This document shows positions 43,819-53,531 of a stretch of 64,000 nucleotides of DNA, piece after piece (the first letter of the stretch is position 1; each line of letters opens with the position of its first letter). The notes below the pieces were generated by a model, which was given only the letters and a program-made list of their open reading frames with translations, was not told the origin of the DNA and did not search any database. Origin of the DNA: RBC074 sp964470555 (GTDB lineage: Bacteria > Acidobacteriota > Blastocatellia > RBC074); the NCBI GenBank assembly GCA_964470555.1, contig CAYYDG010000041.1, positions 1-64,000 of the forward strand, given 5' to 3'. The position numbers were made by a program, and so were the translations under genes.

Positions 43819-45117
43819 CTCGTAATACTTTTTTCCTTTCAACTTCTCGGGCAAGCAGATCATATCGGTTTTCGCGCCCTCGAAATCGTGAGCGTATTTG
43901 TAATCTTTGCCGTAACCCAAGCCTTTCATCAAACCGGTCGGAGCGTTTCGCAAATGCAGCGGAACGGGTTCAGCTTGCGTAGCGCGGGCGTCTGCGGCGG
44001 CGGTTTCGTAAGCCATGGCGATCTTGTTCGATTTCGGAGCGCGCGCCAGATAAATCGCCGCTTCGGCCAGAGCGTATTTCGCTTCGGGCAAACCGATCAA
44101 GTGCGTGGCTTGTTGTGCGGCGACTGCGACGACCAGAGCTTGCGGATCAGCCAGGCCGATGTCCTCGGAAGCGTGATGGACGATGCGGCGGGCGATGTAC
44201 ATCGGGTCTTCGCCGCCTTCGATCATTCGTGCCAGCCAGTAAACCGTCGCGTCCGCGTCGGAATTGCGGATGGATTTGATGAAGGCCGAAATCAGGTTGT
44301 AATGCTGTTCGCCGGTTTTGTCATACAGCGCCGAAGCGCGTTGGAGCGATTCCTGCAAGTCTTCTTCGGTGATTGATCGCCGGTTTTCGGCATCGGGTTT
44401 TGCTGACAGCGCGGCGAGTTCCAATGTGTTTAATGCCGTGCGGGCGTCTCCGCCGGTGAAGCTGGCCAGCTTTCGCAATTGCTCTTCGCTGATTTCAGCG
44501 TTCAGCTTGCCCAGTCCGCGTTCGGCGTCGGTCAAGGCTTGTTGCAGGATTCGCAAAATTTCGTCTTCGGTCAGTTGATTCAACACAAAGACTTTCAGCC
44601 GCGACAACAACGCGGAATTGATTTCAAACGAAGGATTTTCGGTCGTCGCTCCGATCAAGATGATCGTGCCGTTTTCGACGTAAGGTAGAAAAGCGTCTTG
44701 CTGCGCGCGGTTGAAGCGATGAATTTCATCCACGAACAATACCGTCCGGCGTCCGAGTTTGATTTTCAACTCGGCGGCTTCGCTCATGACCTGTTTGATT
44801 TCCTTGATGCCGGAAGTGACCGCGCTGAAGGGGACAAAATCCGAAGCCGTTCGTTGCGCGATGATTTGCGCCAGAGTCGTTTTTCCCGTTCCCGGCGGTC
44901 CCCAAAACACCAGCGAAGTCAGGCGGTCTTCTTCGATCAATCGCCGCAGCAATTTCCCCGAAGCCAGCAAATGTTCCTGCCCTACGAATTCCTCCAACGT
45001 GCGCGGACGCATGCGTTCGGCCAGCGGAGCCGTGGCGTCTGGCGCGGTTTTGGTGCGCAGTTTGGGCGGCGCATCCAGTTCGGGAAAAAGACTCGATTCG
45101 TTTTTGCTGCTCGGCAT
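43813..45117 (-). CDS. rarA: Replication-associated recombination protein A (AAA ATPase)
   Basis: A clamp-loader-related AAA+ ATPase of the RarA/MgsA/WRNIP1 family acting at stalled replication forks. The protein is 434 residues. Landmarks are ERMRPRTLEEFVGQEHLL, Walker A GPPGTGKTTLA (about residue 73), Walker B VLFVDEIHRFNRAQQDAFL (about 125) and sensor 1 IGATTENPSFEINSALLSR. The C-terminal helical part has SIRNSDADATVYWLARMIEGGEDP and RRIVHHASEDIGLADP. It lacks a marked ribosome-binding site. The stop codon lies inside an inverted-repeat arm shared with the intergenic element downstream. Confidence 0.95.
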   Translation of the reverse strand: MPSSKNESSLFPELDAPPKLRTKTAPDATAPLAERMRPRTLEEFVGQEHLLASGKLLRRLIEEDRLTSLVFWGPPGTGKTTLAQIIAQRTASDFVPFSAVTSGIKEIKQVMSEAAELKIKLGRRTVLFVDEIHRFNRAQQDAFLPYVENGTIILIGATTENPSFEINSALLSRLKVFVLNQLTEDEILRILQQALTDAERGLGKLNAEISEEQLRKLASFTGGDARTALNTLELAALSAKPDAENRRSITEEDLQESLQRASALYDKTGEQHYNLISAFIKSIRNSDADATVYWLARMIEGGEDPMYIARRIVHHASEDIGLADPQALVVAVAAQQATHLIGLPEAKYALAEAAIYLARAPKSNKIAMAYETAAADARATQAEPVPLHLRNAPTGLMKGLGYGKDYKYAHDFEGAKTDMICLPEKLKGKKYYEE

Positions 45118-45242
45118 AACAAAAGCATAGCACGAAGTTGCGCAGGGGGGCGTGCGTTCCTAAAAGGTTGACGTAAGCTTGGCGGACTCCCTAGCATGCA
45201 GGTCGTTTACTCAACGCTCCCGGCTTTTAGGTGCTCCTCAAG

Positions 45243-45989
45243 ATGACAGGCCGGAAGTATATTCCGAGGGAAAAGCGGGTCATGACAGCGGGCGAAAGTT
45301 TGTTGAAGATACATTTTGCCGAAGCCTTTCGGCAGGTCACTCGACGCACGGAAATGCCGGAGATTCACATCGCGTTTTATCCGTTTGCCGGGCTGAACCA
45401 CACCATACGCTATCGTCGCCAGAGCATTTACGTGCGCCTGTCGGACATCATGCGCGATGCTCCTTCGCACGTGCATCGAGCGCTGGCCTTCATTCTGGTC
45501 GGCAAATTGTTCAACAAACGCATTGGCCCTGAATACCAAGCACTTTATCGGCAATACACTTATTTGCCGGACGTGCAGCGAGCTTCCGATCTGGCCAAAC
45601 AGCAGCGTGGTCGGAAACACGTCAGCAGTTCCACCGGGCGTCAGTTCAATCTGGAGCAGATTTTTGCGCGCTTGAACCGGCGATATTTCAACGGCGAATT
45701 GCCGCCTGTGACGCTGAGTTGGAGCGCTCGCAAATCCAAACGAATTCTGGGCCATCACGATTATGTTCACGACATGATCGTCATCAGCCGTTCGCTCGAC
45801 AGCCCCGACGTTCCCGAATTACTGGTCGAATTTGTGATGTATCACGAAATGCTGCACATGAAACACAATCCAAAAGTCGTCAAAGGTCGCCGCATATATC
45901 ATTCGGCTGCTTTTCGAGCTGACGAACGGCGCTTTGAACAATTCGACGCGGCTCAAGCGGCGCTGGAAAAACTCACCAGCCGGAAGTAA
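45243..45989 (+). CDS. SprT-like zinc metallopeptidase-family protein
   Basis: A 248-residue protein. The C-terminal half is a SprT-like domain: INFNGEL-type start (LNRRYFNGELPPVTLSWS) followed by the zincin motif YHEMLHMKH (HExxH plus a third His in the same helix) around residue 208. The N-terminal half (ESLLKIHFAEAFRQVTRR, IRYRRQSIYVRLSDIM) is a divergent copy of the same fold without HExxH. SprT-like proteins include the DNA-protein crosslink protease SPRTN, but bacterial members are uncharacterised. ATG 45243 is preferred; a GTG at 45231 is possible. The gene is divergent from rarA with about 125 bp between start codons. Confidence 0.8.
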   Translation: MTGRKYIPREKRVMTAGESLLKIHFAEAFRQVTRRTEMPEIHIAFYPFAGLNHTIRYRRQSIYVRLSDIMRDAPSHVHRALAFILVGKLFNKRIGPEYQALYRQYTYLPDVQRASDLAKQQRGRKHVSSSTGRQFNLEQIFARLNRRYFNGELPPVTLSWSARKSKRILGHHDYVHDMIVISRSLDSPDVPELLVEFVMYHEMLHMKHNPKVVKGRRIYHSAAFRADERRFEQFDAAQAALEKLTSRK

Positions 45990-46008
45990 AAGAGATTCGG
46001 AGGACAAG

Positions 46009-46353
46009 ATGGCTACAACGACTGTCGAACAGATTCTGGAAGAAATCACCGCCTTGCCCGCAAGTGAGCAAGCGCGATTGCGGCAATTGATCAACAAACA
46101 ACCGAGGCAGAAAGAGCCGCTCAGCAGGTTTGTTGCCCCGATTCCTGAGCCGGATCCGCAACCTTCAATGCAATGGTTGCGGGAACATTCGGAAGAATAT
46201 GCCGAGCAATGGGTCGCATTGGATGGTGATCGGCTGATCGCTCATGGAACTAATGCTCAAGAGGTTTTTGATGCAGCCAATGCCGATGGTGCTTATTTAC
46301 CTTTGGTCACATTTATCGAACGCAAACCAGAACATTTTTTCGTTCGTGTATAG
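46009..46353 (+). CDS. DUF5678-containing small protein
   Basis: A 114-residue protein. Residues 1-40 form a helix (VEQILEEITALPASEQARLRQL) of the type that starts many small antitoxin-like or adaptor proteins. The C-terminal part (EEYAEQWVALDGDRLIAHG and VFDAANADGAYLPLVTFIE) matches the DUF5678 pattern. ATG 46009 is supported by GGAGG about 6 bases upstream. The retropepsin-like gene starts 3 bp after its stop, a coupling that I have seen recurrently in cyanobacterial and acidobacterial sequences. Function is unknown. Confidence 0.78.
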   Translation: MATTTVEQILEEITALPASEQARLRQLINKQPRQKEPLSRFVAPIPEPDPQPSMQWLREHSEEYAEQWVALDGDRLIAHGTNAQEVFDAANADGAYLPLVTFIERKPEHFFVRV

Positions 46354-46356
46354 CTT

Positions 46357-46764
46357 ATGCCTATTCAGCTTAGTTTTTCGCACTCTCGATCTTATTCTGA
46401 CTTGGATTCGGGAATTGAAATTCCTGCCATTTTGATCCACAGCGGAACAGTTGTGCGAACTGCGGCCAAAATTGATACAGGCGCAGAAGTATGTTTATTC
46501 AGCAATGACATAGGACAGCAACTTGGGCTGAAGGTTGAGGATGGAATCCCAATAAAGCTGGATTCTCTTGGAGGGGCAGTTGAAGCCTTTGGTCATGAAG
46601 TTTTGCTACAAACATGCGGGTTGGCTTTCCCGAGCTTTGTCTATTTTGCCAAATATCCTGGCCAACGCCGTAATCTGCTTGGCCGCCAAGGCTGGTTGCG
46701 GCAACTGCGAATCGCCATTGTGGATTACGACAACACGCTTTATCTGAGCCGGTACGACGAATAA
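46357..46764 (+). CDS. Retropepsin-like aspartic protease domain protein
   Basis: A 135-residue single-domain protein with AAKIDTGAEVCLFS (residues about 32-45), the Asp-Thr-Gly-Ala motif of retropepsin-like aspartic proteases. NLLGRQGWLRQL near the C-terminus is the second conserved segment. As in retroviral proteases, one copy per chain implies a homodimer. No signal peptide is seen. It is coupled (3-bp spacing) to the DUF5678 gene upstream and 3 bp from the glycosyltransferase downstream. Proteolytic activity is likely from the motif but not proven. Confidence 0.8.
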   Translation: MPIQLSFSHSRSYSDLDSGIEIPAILIHSGTVVRTAAKIDTGAEVCLFSNDIGQQLGLKVEDGIPIKLDSLGGAVEAFGHEVLLQTCGLAFPSFVYFAKYPGQRRNLLGRQGWLRQLRIAIVDYDNTLYLSRYDE

Positions 46765-46767
46765 CCG

Positions 46768-47904
46768 ATGCACATTGGAATTGACGCTCACGCGATTGGC
46801 GCGCAACAGGGCGGAAACGAAACTTATATTCGCGGAGTGATTCGGGCGTTGGCCGAACTGGACGACCGCAACCGGTACACGATTTATCTGGCGGAATCTC
46901 AAGCGGCGGAACAATGGCGCGAAGGATTTGCGCGGCAGCATACGAATTTTGAAATTCGCTTGTTGCCGAAACCGACTCCGCTGGTGCGCGTGCCGTTGTT
47001 TCTGGCGTATGAACTTTGGAAACGACCTGTGGACGTGCTGCACGTGCAATACACTGCGCCGCCCTTTTGCCGAATTCCTGTAGTGGCGACGATTCACGAT
47101 CTGGCGTTCGAGCATTTGCCGGAAACGTTCACGCGCCGAGGTTCGTTTCAGTTGAAGCTGACCGTTCGTCGCACGGCGCAGCGGGCTGCGCGCATTGCCA
47201 CTGTGTCGGAATATTCGCGCCAGGATTTGATTCGCACTTACCATCTGCCACCGGAAAAAGTCGTCGTCACATACAACGGCGTCGAATCGCAGTTCACGCC
47301 CGAAGCTTTGCCAAACGAAACCAGTGAAATTCATCAGCAGTTCGGCATTCAGCGGGATTACCTGCTGGCGGTTGGAAGTTTGCAACCGCGCAAAAATCTG
47401 GTTCGATTGATTCGCGCGTATGCAAAGCTGAGAAGTGAAAACAAAAACTTCACGCCGCAACTGGTCATCGTCGGTCGAAAATTATGGCTGGCGGATGACG
47501 TTTTTTCCGAAGTCCGACGGCAGCTTTGGAAAGATGACGTGATTTTGACGGGCTACGTCAGCGACGACGATTTGCCGAAGCTTTATCGTCAGGCGACGGC
47601 GTTTGTTTATCCGTCGCTCTTTGAAGGATTCGGATTGCCTCCGGTCGAAGCGATGGCTAGCGGCGTTCCAGTCATCACCAGCAATGTGTCCAGCTTGCCA
47701 GAAATCACAGGCGACGCCGCGTTGTTGGTGGATCCGCTCGATCAGGCCTCGATTGAAGCGGCGTTGCTGAAAATAACTGGCGATGAAACACTGCGCGCCC
47801 GGTTGCGAGAGCAGGGAATCGCGCAGGCAAAACGATTCACCTGGCGCGAGGCGGCGGAAAAAACGCTTCAACTTTATCGAGAAGCCTTCGAGGCGAGGCG
47901 CTGA
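46768..47904 (+). CDS. GT4 family glycosyltransferase (GT-B fold)
   Basis: A 378-residue glycosyltransferase family 1/4 protein. The N-terminal part starts MHIGIDAHAIGAQQGGNETY, the typical acceptor domain opening. VVATIHDLAFEHLPETF is near residue 110, and the donor domain has VGSLQPRKNLVRLIRAY (about 195) and EGFGLPPVEAMASGVPVITSN (about 285), with the E-x7-E nucleotide-sugar signature. It is probably involved in cell-surface polysaccharide or lipopolysaccharide synthesis, together with the methyltransferase that begins 4 bp after its stop. The sugar is unknown. Confidence 0.93.
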   Translation: MHIGIDAHAIGAQQGGNETYIRGVIRALAELDDRNRYTIYLAESQAAEQWREGFARQHTNFEIRLLPKPTPLVRVPLFLAYELWKRPVDVLHVQYTAPPFCRIPVVATIHDLAFEHLPETFTRRGSFQLKLTVRRTAQRAARIATVSEYSRQDLIRTYHLPPEKVVVTYNGVESQFTPEALPNETSEIHQQFGIQRDYLLAVGSLQPRKNLVRLIRAYAKLRSENKNFTPQLVIVGRKLWLADDVFSEVRRQLWKDDVILTGYVSDDDLPKLYRQATAFVYPSLFEGFGLPPVEAMASGVPVITSNVSSLPEITGDAALLVDPLDQASIEAALLKITGDETLRARLREQGIAQAKRFTWREAAEKTLQLYREAFEARR

Positions 47905-47908
47905 CGTT

Positions 47909-48823
47909 TTGATTACCAATCCCCAACTCTCAACTTCTACCATTCAACCTTGCGATTTGTGCGGCGCAACCGACGCCGATTTCATTCTTTCCACCAACAG
48001 ATTGGACGGAGCGCTGCTGCAATGTCGAAATTGCAGTTTGTATTTTGTAAGTGTCGAGAGAGAGGGCTTGGTTAGTGAACAGGTTTCCGCCGAAATGGTG
48101 CGGCTGGCTGAACGCGCCAGAGAACTCGATTTGGTCGAACCGCACGTTGAGCAAAGCGAACAACCCTGGCGCGAATTGATGGCACGGGAACGATTGTATG
48201 ATTTGAAGCGGTTTGCCAGTCACGGGCGATTGCTGGAAATCGGTTGTTCGACGGGTGAAATGTTGTTGGCGGCGAAAGAATCGTTTGAGGTGTCTGGCGT
48301 CGAAGCGGATGCGCTCAGCAGCCGAATTGCCAGCGAACGCGGCATGCAATGTTTCAACGGTGCGTTGGCGGATGCAAATTTCGCCGCCGAAAGTTTTGAT
48401 GTCGCCGCGCTATATCACGTGCTTGAACATTTCCCCAGCCCGCGGGCCGAAATGAACGAATTGCGCCGAATCCTGAAACCCGGAGGTTTGCTGGTGATGG
48501 AAACGCCGAACATCGCCAACATCTGGTTCCGATTGTTGGGGGCACGTTGGCGGCAATTCATTCCCGATCACCTGTTCTTTTTCTCGCCTCAAACGATTCG
48601 ACGATTGTGCGAAGAAACAGGTTTTGAAATCGTAGAGCTGCGCAACGTCGGCAAAGCGATGAGCGCACGATTGTTAATCAGCCGAATCGGTCGTTATCAT
48701 CAACCGACTGCGCGCGCCCTTTCTTTTTTCAGCCGCAAGCTCGAATTGGACAACCGCACGATCCGCCTGAATTTCGGCGATGTCATGCGGCTTTACGCTC
48801 GCCGAAAAAACTTAGGGCAATAA
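47909..48823 (+). CDS. Class I SAM-dependent methyltransferase with N-terminal zinc-ribbon
   Basis: A 304-residue methyltransferase. An N-terminal CxxC pair (CDLCG and CRNCS, about 28 residues apart) forms a zinc ribbon, as in methyltransferases linked to surface sugar modification. Motif I is LLEIGCSTGEML (about residue 108), followed by ALYHVLEHFPSPRAEMNELRRILKPGG and LLVMETPN. No ATG exists before the zinc ribbon, so TTG 47909, 4 bp after the glycosyltransferase stop with GAGGCGAGG upstream, is the best start; the longer ORF from 47783 overlaps the upstream gene. Methylation of a glycan is a reasonable inference. Confidence 0.82.
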   Translation: MITNPQLSTSTIQPCDLCGATDADFILSTNRLDGALLQCRNCSLYFVSVEREGLVSEQVSAEMVRLAERARELDLVEPHVEQSEQPWRELMARERLYDLKRFASHGRLLEIGCSTGEMLLAAKESFEVSGVEADALSSRIASERGMQCFNGALADANFAAESFDVAALYHVLEHFPSPRAEMNELRRILKPGGLLVMETPNIANIWFRLLGARWRQFIPDHLFFFSPQTIRRLCEETGFEIVELRNVGKAMSARLLISRIGRYHQPTARALSFFSRKLELDNRTIRLNFGDVMRLYARRKNLGQ

Positions 48824-48838
48824 TCAAAATCTGCCTGG

Positions 48839-49684
48839 CTACGGCGCCAACGAGGATTGAGATCGTTGGGCAATGCTGGGCGGTTTCAAATCGCCCAGTC
48901 TTATCATTCCTACCTGGCTGGCGTCCCACCTCAAACTCAACAACTGCGGTTTGGTTTTGTCATCCGCGGATGTGGCAAAGAGCAGTTCCGCCTGATGCGA
49001 CGGCATTTGAGAAGGAAACATTCTGCGCAACTGTGTGTGCGCCACGTAATGTTGGCGTTGAGGGACTCCCAGATCGCGGCGAATCTGGTTGATGTAATCT
49101 TCGCATTCGCCGGGTTCCTGGCCATTGACCAGTTCATCGCGCAAACCCAAAGCGGCGTGTCCAAGTTCGTGCAAGACAACGAAGCCAATGTCGAAGGCCG
49201 CGACCACTTTTTTATCTCCGCGCAGATGTGCGAAATCGCTGAAATCAATTTGAATCGGAGCGACTTCTATGCGCTCGCCGGTTTTGCGGCTTAAATAGGA
49301 AACCGACATCGCCAACCGTGCAAAAGCGATTTGCGATGTCCGGTTGTGGTTTTCCAGATCAATGGCTTTGGCGCGATCCACCGCAGCGATCAGCAATTTT
49401 CTGGCGGCGGTTGATCCGCCGGAAATGCTTGCCCGGTCGCCAAGTTGCAAAAAACCGTCTTTGTCGAAATGCATGTCCTGAAAACCGGATTTTTGCCGCA
49501 GGCTTTCCAGTAGCATGGAAAGCTGTTTTGATTTCAGGGGAAAGTCGGGGCTGTTTCGGACTCCCGTCAGGTAACGAGAAGCCTGTGTTTCGCTGGCCGA
49601 AAGCCGCATGCAAAGCGTGCATAGGAGCAATACGGCAATCAGGGAAAAGCGTGCTTGGAGCTTTGTACTGGCCTGTCTGGTCAT
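48839..49684 (-). CDS. Exported zincin-type protein (HELGH motif)
   Basis: A 281-residue protein with a signal peptide (IAVLLLCTLCMRLSASE). A zinc-binding motif VVLHELGHAALGL (about residue 170) is followed by GECEDYINQIRRDLGVPQR, whose Glu could be a third metal ligand. The pattern is that of a metallopeptidase-like domain, but no named family is recognised. Upstream is SPDFPLKSKQLSMLLESL and a Gly/Ser region. ATG 49684 is chosen because GGGAGG lies a few bases upstream; the longer ORF to 49816 adds a basic, unconserved leader. It is convergent with the methyltransferase gene (15-bp gap). Confidence 0.78.
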   Translation of the reverse strand: MTRQASTKLQARFSLIAVLLLCTLCMRLSASETQASRYLTGVRNSPDFPLKSKQLSMLLESLRQKSGFQDMHFDKDGFLQLGDRASISGGSTAARKLLIAAVDRAKAIDLENHNRTSQIAFARLAMSVSYLSRKTGERIEVAPIQIDFSDFAHLRGDKKVVAAFDIGFVVLHELGHAALGLRDELVNGQEPGECEDYINQIRRDLGVPQRQHYVAHTQLRRMFPSQMPSHQAELLFATSADDKTKPQLLSLRWDASQVGMIRLGDLKPPSIAQRSQSSLAP

Positions 49685-50121
49685 TTTTTTCCTCCCATAT
49701 CGGTACTCAAAACTTCTCCATCGCATCACGGATTGAGCGATGCGTTTTGTGTTGTTCGTCGGTTGGGTCAGGCAATCAGCCGCGCGTCGAGCGGTTGATT
49801 CATTCGTGGCGGTCACTCGTTACTACTTTGGGATTGGAGCGCAGGTTCGAGCTGAAGCGCCTGAAACGCTGTGTTTGGCAGGTTACAGAGGCAAAAAACT
49901 GAAGGCGAAAATGATCGGTTTGAAGTGGAATCAGATTTTTGTCGTCGTCGTTTGCAGGCTTACAGAAAACGCGGGTCGGGGCGTCCGGCTGTTGATTGAC
50001 GCCGGGAAGTTTCAATTGCCGAATCTTGCTTTAACCAATTTCGGATGTCAGTATGCGCGCAGTTCAGACCATCCGCCGATGCGATGCGAAAAGCTGGATA
50101 CGAACGAAAGACCCTTCAACA
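49685..50121. other. Intergenic region between zincin and RNase D-like genes
   Basis: About 440 bp separating divergent genes, so it should hold promoters for both. A plus-strand ORF of 137 codons (49740-50153) overlaps the next gene and has no recognisable domain or good ribosome-binding site. No structured element is evident. Confidence 0.5.
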
Positions 50122-50994
50122 ATGAGAGCACTGCCTTACGAATATCTGATTGACCGGGATGATGCGCGCGCTGCATTGGCGGCGTTTGCCAACCAACCGA
50201 TCATCGGGTTGGACACCGAAACCTTCATGGATTTTTCGACGCGGAAAAATCGGCTGAGCCTGTTGCAACTGGCTTCGCCGACCGGCGAAGTGATAGTGGT
50301 TGACGCGCTCGCCGCCGGATTGGAAGAAGCGCGCGACTTGATTGAAGACCCAAAAGCGATGATGGCGGCTCACAACGCACGCTTTGACGACGGGGTTCTG
50401 CGACAGGCCGGATTTGCCGTTGCCGGATTGGTGGACACGTTAAAGCTCGCACGGCGGACCTTGCGCCTGAAATCCTTCAGCCTTGCCTCCGTGTCTGACC
50501 ATTTGTTCGGAATGAGGCTGGATAAAACCCATCAACTGAGCAACTGGCGAAAACGCCCATTGAGCCGCGAGCAGTTGGATTATGCGGCGCTGGATGCGCA
50601 GATCGCGTTGCAGGTATTCCAGGAGTTGACTGAGCGTCTGGAATCCAACGGCAGGCTTGAACAGGAACTGCATCGCGCGCGAATCGTTCCCGCCGCCGAA
50701 GCTGCTGAACGAAACCGCTGGATTCAACCGGTCAGGGAAAAAAGCCCGCCCATTGAATTGCGCCCTCTGACCGCCGAAGAGCGCCGCGTCGTTGAAAAAC
50801 TGCGCGATTGGCGACGGCGACTGGCTTCGAGCGAAAACGTACCTGCTTACATGATCTGTCAGGACAAAACGCTGGAACATCTGGCCATTGCGCGCCCCAG
50901 CCGCATCGAAGCCTTGAGCGGAATTTACGGGCTTGGCGAATCGAAGATCACACGATACGGCAACGAGATATTGACCCAGTTGAACTCTCTTTGA
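50122..50994 (+). CDS. RNase D-like 3'-5' exonuclease with HRDC domain
   Basis: A 290-residue DEDD-type exonuclease. Exo I is GLDTETFMD (about residue 35), Exo II is AAHNARFDDGVL (about 92) and Exo III is YAALDAQIALQVF (about 155), giving the DEDDy pattern with the Tyr. The C-terminal HRDC domain (LRPLTAEERRVVEKLRDWRR to YGLGESKITRYGNEIL, about 215-288) binds nucleic acid. Bacterial RNase D trims tRNA and other RNA 3' ends; at 290 residues this is shorter than E. coli RNase D because it has one HRDC. Start 50122 is chosen for the family-like MRALPYEYL; the earlier ATG at 50053 is less likely. Confidence 0.9.
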   Translation: MRALPYEYLIDRDDARAALAAFANQPIIGLDTETFMDFSTRKNRLSLLQLASPTGEVIVVDALAAGLEEARDLIEDPKAMMAAHNARFDDGVLRQAGFAVAGLVDTLKLARRTLRLKSFSLASVSDHLFGMRLDKTHQLSNWRKRPLSREQLDYAALDAQIALQVFQELTERLESNGRLEQELHRARIVPAAEAAERNRWIQPVREKSPPIELRPLTAEERRVVEKLRDWRRRLASSENVPAYMICQDKTLEHLAIARPSRIEALSGIYGLGESKITRYGNEILTQLNSL

Positions 50995-51334
50995 GCGCTC
51001 ATTCCAGCCGATTTTCATAAAAGAAGTTTTTTCCGCCCGGCGCTCCGAATTATTGACAGCTTGTCAGGCTAAGGCTTAATGTTCGCGCACATTTGAACCG
51101 GTGTGCGATTCGGTTTTTTGCATTTCATCAAAAACAGACAGATAGAAAATTGCGTTCCTGCGAACTTCTGACGGCATACATATAAGGTTGTCGTTGATAT
51201 TGATTGCTTTTCGTAATTGTGCCCCGATTTATTACCAGATCGTGTGGGAAGCTTGGAGGTGCCCCTCGGGCTTTCCACTCGATGAGGAGACAGGAAGAGC
51301 TTGAATATCGTGCGGTGAGGACCCGATTCGATAA
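50995..51334. other. Non-coding stretch before the truncated TonB receptor
   Basis: 340 bp with no recognisable gene. It ends with an in-frame stop codon (TAA, 51332-51334) immediately before the receptor frame opens at 51335. The expected signal peptide, carboxypeptidase-like domain and plug are absent here, so this is where the receptor is cut or joined. Confidence 0.6.
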
Positions 51335-51364
51335 ACAAGGCTCTTCCGCTCCTCGCTTGCCAGT

Positions 51365-53506
51365 TTGGATGCCGCTCCGACGAACTCGCTGCGTTTGACG
51401 GGAACCTTTACCTGGAATCCCTACATCCGTGATGGTGCGTTGCCGGCTGGCAATGTCCAGATCGGCGGTATCCTGCCCGCATATGATTTTGGTGGCTCAA
51501 TTGGAAACCTTGCTGGAAGCCAATTTACAAATCGTCAAGGAGGACGGCAGAACGCCAACAACGTGACGACGCAAGCCGTTTGGTCCCCGACCAGCAACTT
51601 TGTCGCTTCGTTCCGTTTTTCGCGCGGTTTCTTGAATGAGAAGTTGGGGGCGTATTTTGTTCCCCGTGCCACGCGCTTCCGCTGCGTCGGAATCGCTTCG
51701 GAAATTCCGGCTGCTGCTGGTTGCGGCGCTGGTTTCGACAGCCTGCCCACGGGCAACACGCAAATCAACTTCGATGCTTCGGTTCGTCTGAACTTCGAAG
51801 GCGACGTCAGCTACATCGTCAACAAATTCGCTGGCCGCCACGAATTCAAAGGCGGCTATCAGAACGCCAAAGTCACCAACGAGGTGGATCGTGGTTATGC
51901 CAATCTGGGTCGTGTGGATTTGTACCACGGCTACACGATCAACGACCTGACCGGCAGAAACGATCCCGTTTCGGCCAACGCCATCGGCGCGGGCTTGTTG
52001 CTGCGTTTCGGAACGGTTGGCCAGGCCAGCAACCGTGCCCAATCCATTTACTTCCAGGATCGGTGGCAACCGATTCGCCGCCTTTCGATCAACGCGGGTG
52101 TCCGCTTTGAAAAAGAAGACCTGCCGTCCTTCAACGGCTATGCGCCGCCGATCAACTTCGGCTGGGGCGATAAAGTAGTTCCGCGCGTCGGTTTCGCGTA
52201 TGACCTGACCGGCAATGGCAAGACGAAACTCTTCGCCAGCTATGGCCAGTTCACCGACCGTCTGAAGTTTGAATTGCCGCGTGGTTCGTTCGGCGGAGAT
52301 TTCTATCGCGTGGATTATTTTGAAATCTTCCCGCAAAGCGCTTCGTTCAACGGTCGTTATGACTCCTTCACCTTGTCCAGAATTCTGGGCAACAACGTTG
52401 ACGTTCTGGGCGGCAAATGCCCGATCAACAATCCCAGCGGGTTGACCCGTTGCCAATACGATTATCGTATTGCTTCCAACGACCCGAACGCGACGATCTT
52501 CACCGGTAAAGTTGATCCGGACGTCAAACCGTTCCGCCAGGAAGAATTCACGGTGGGTTTTGAACGCCAGCTTTCGGAAAGCTACTTGCTGAGCATTCGT
52601 TACACCTACAAGAACCTGCTGGATGCGATTGAAGACGCCGGTTTCCCGACTGCTGATGGCAGCGAAGCCTATATCATCGGCAACCCGGGCAAAGGGCTGC
52701 ATGCCGCGACGGCTCAGCAATTCGGATATGCCAAGACCACCACACCGCAACGCCGGTATGATGCTCTTGAAATCCGTCTTGATCGTCGTTTCTCGAAGAA
52801 CTACTTCTTCAACCTGAACTACACCTATAGCCGGTTGTATGGAAACTACTCCGGTCTGGCCAGTTCCGACGAAAACGGTCGTACCTCACCGGGTGTGAAC
52901 CGCTTCTTCGATTTGCCGCACCTGGGCTTCACCGCTGCCGGTGAGCCGGACAACGGCCGTCTGTCCACGGATCGTCCGCACGTGTTCAACGTTTACGGCG
53001 CATATAACTTTGACTGGTTTGGCAAAGTGAAGGGCGGCGGAACCCAATTCTCGCTGTTCAGCACCGTCCAGTCAGGAGTTCCTGTGACCAGTTTCTACAC
53101 ACTGTATGCGGCGGCAGTCGCTTATGGTCGTGGCGATCTGGGACGCACGCCGGTGTTCACTAACTCCGACTTCGCGATCCAGCACACCTACAAATTTGGT
53201 GGCAACGAACGTTATGGTCTGGTGTTCGACTTCAACGTGTTGAATCTCTTCAACGAAGCCAACACGCTCTACCTGGCTGACACCCCGCACGGAATCAGTC
53301 CCAGCCTGGGTACGTTGGGTCTGCCTGCGTCAGTGACGAACGAGCCGCAAGCTCTGAATTACATCCTGACCAACGGCATCACCTCCCAACTGAATGCCTA
53401 CCTGAACAGCACGACAGCGCCGCAGCGCCGCAATACGGCCTACGGTCTGCCGAACAGCTTCCAGGGGGGTCGTCAGGTGCGTTTGGGCGTTCGCTTCACT
53501 TTCTAA
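51365..53506 (+). pseudogene. 5'-truncated TonB-dependent receptor (barrel only)
   Basis: About 713 codons of outer-membrane beta-barrel: aromatic/Asn-rich strands, segments such as FAGRHEFKGGYQNAKVTNE, RWQPIRRLSINAGVRFEKED and FDFNVLNLFNEANTLY, and the C-terminal aromatic end VRLGVRFTF. It is the C-terminal part of an Oar-like receptor; the signal peptide, carboxypeptidase-regulatory domain and plug are missing. After the putative TTG at 51365 there is not one Met codon in the whole frame, and a stop lies just upstream at 51332, so no real start is available. Codons look more biased than those of neighbours (many CTG, AAC, TTC), suggesting a highly expressed ancestor. A strong terminator follows. 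Either a decayed gene or an assembly junction. Confidence 0.8.
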
Positions 53507-53531
53507 AGGCTGAAGCAATCGCAAAAACCTT

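Noticed and set aside
49740..50153. Plus-strand ORF of 137 codons as a gene
   Set aside because: No ribosome-binding site, no domain, and it overlaps the RNase D-like gene.
51497..52750. Minus-strand ORF of 417 codons opposite the TonB receptor fragment
   Set aside because: Antisense shadow of a frame with clear barrel sequence and a terminator in the other direction.
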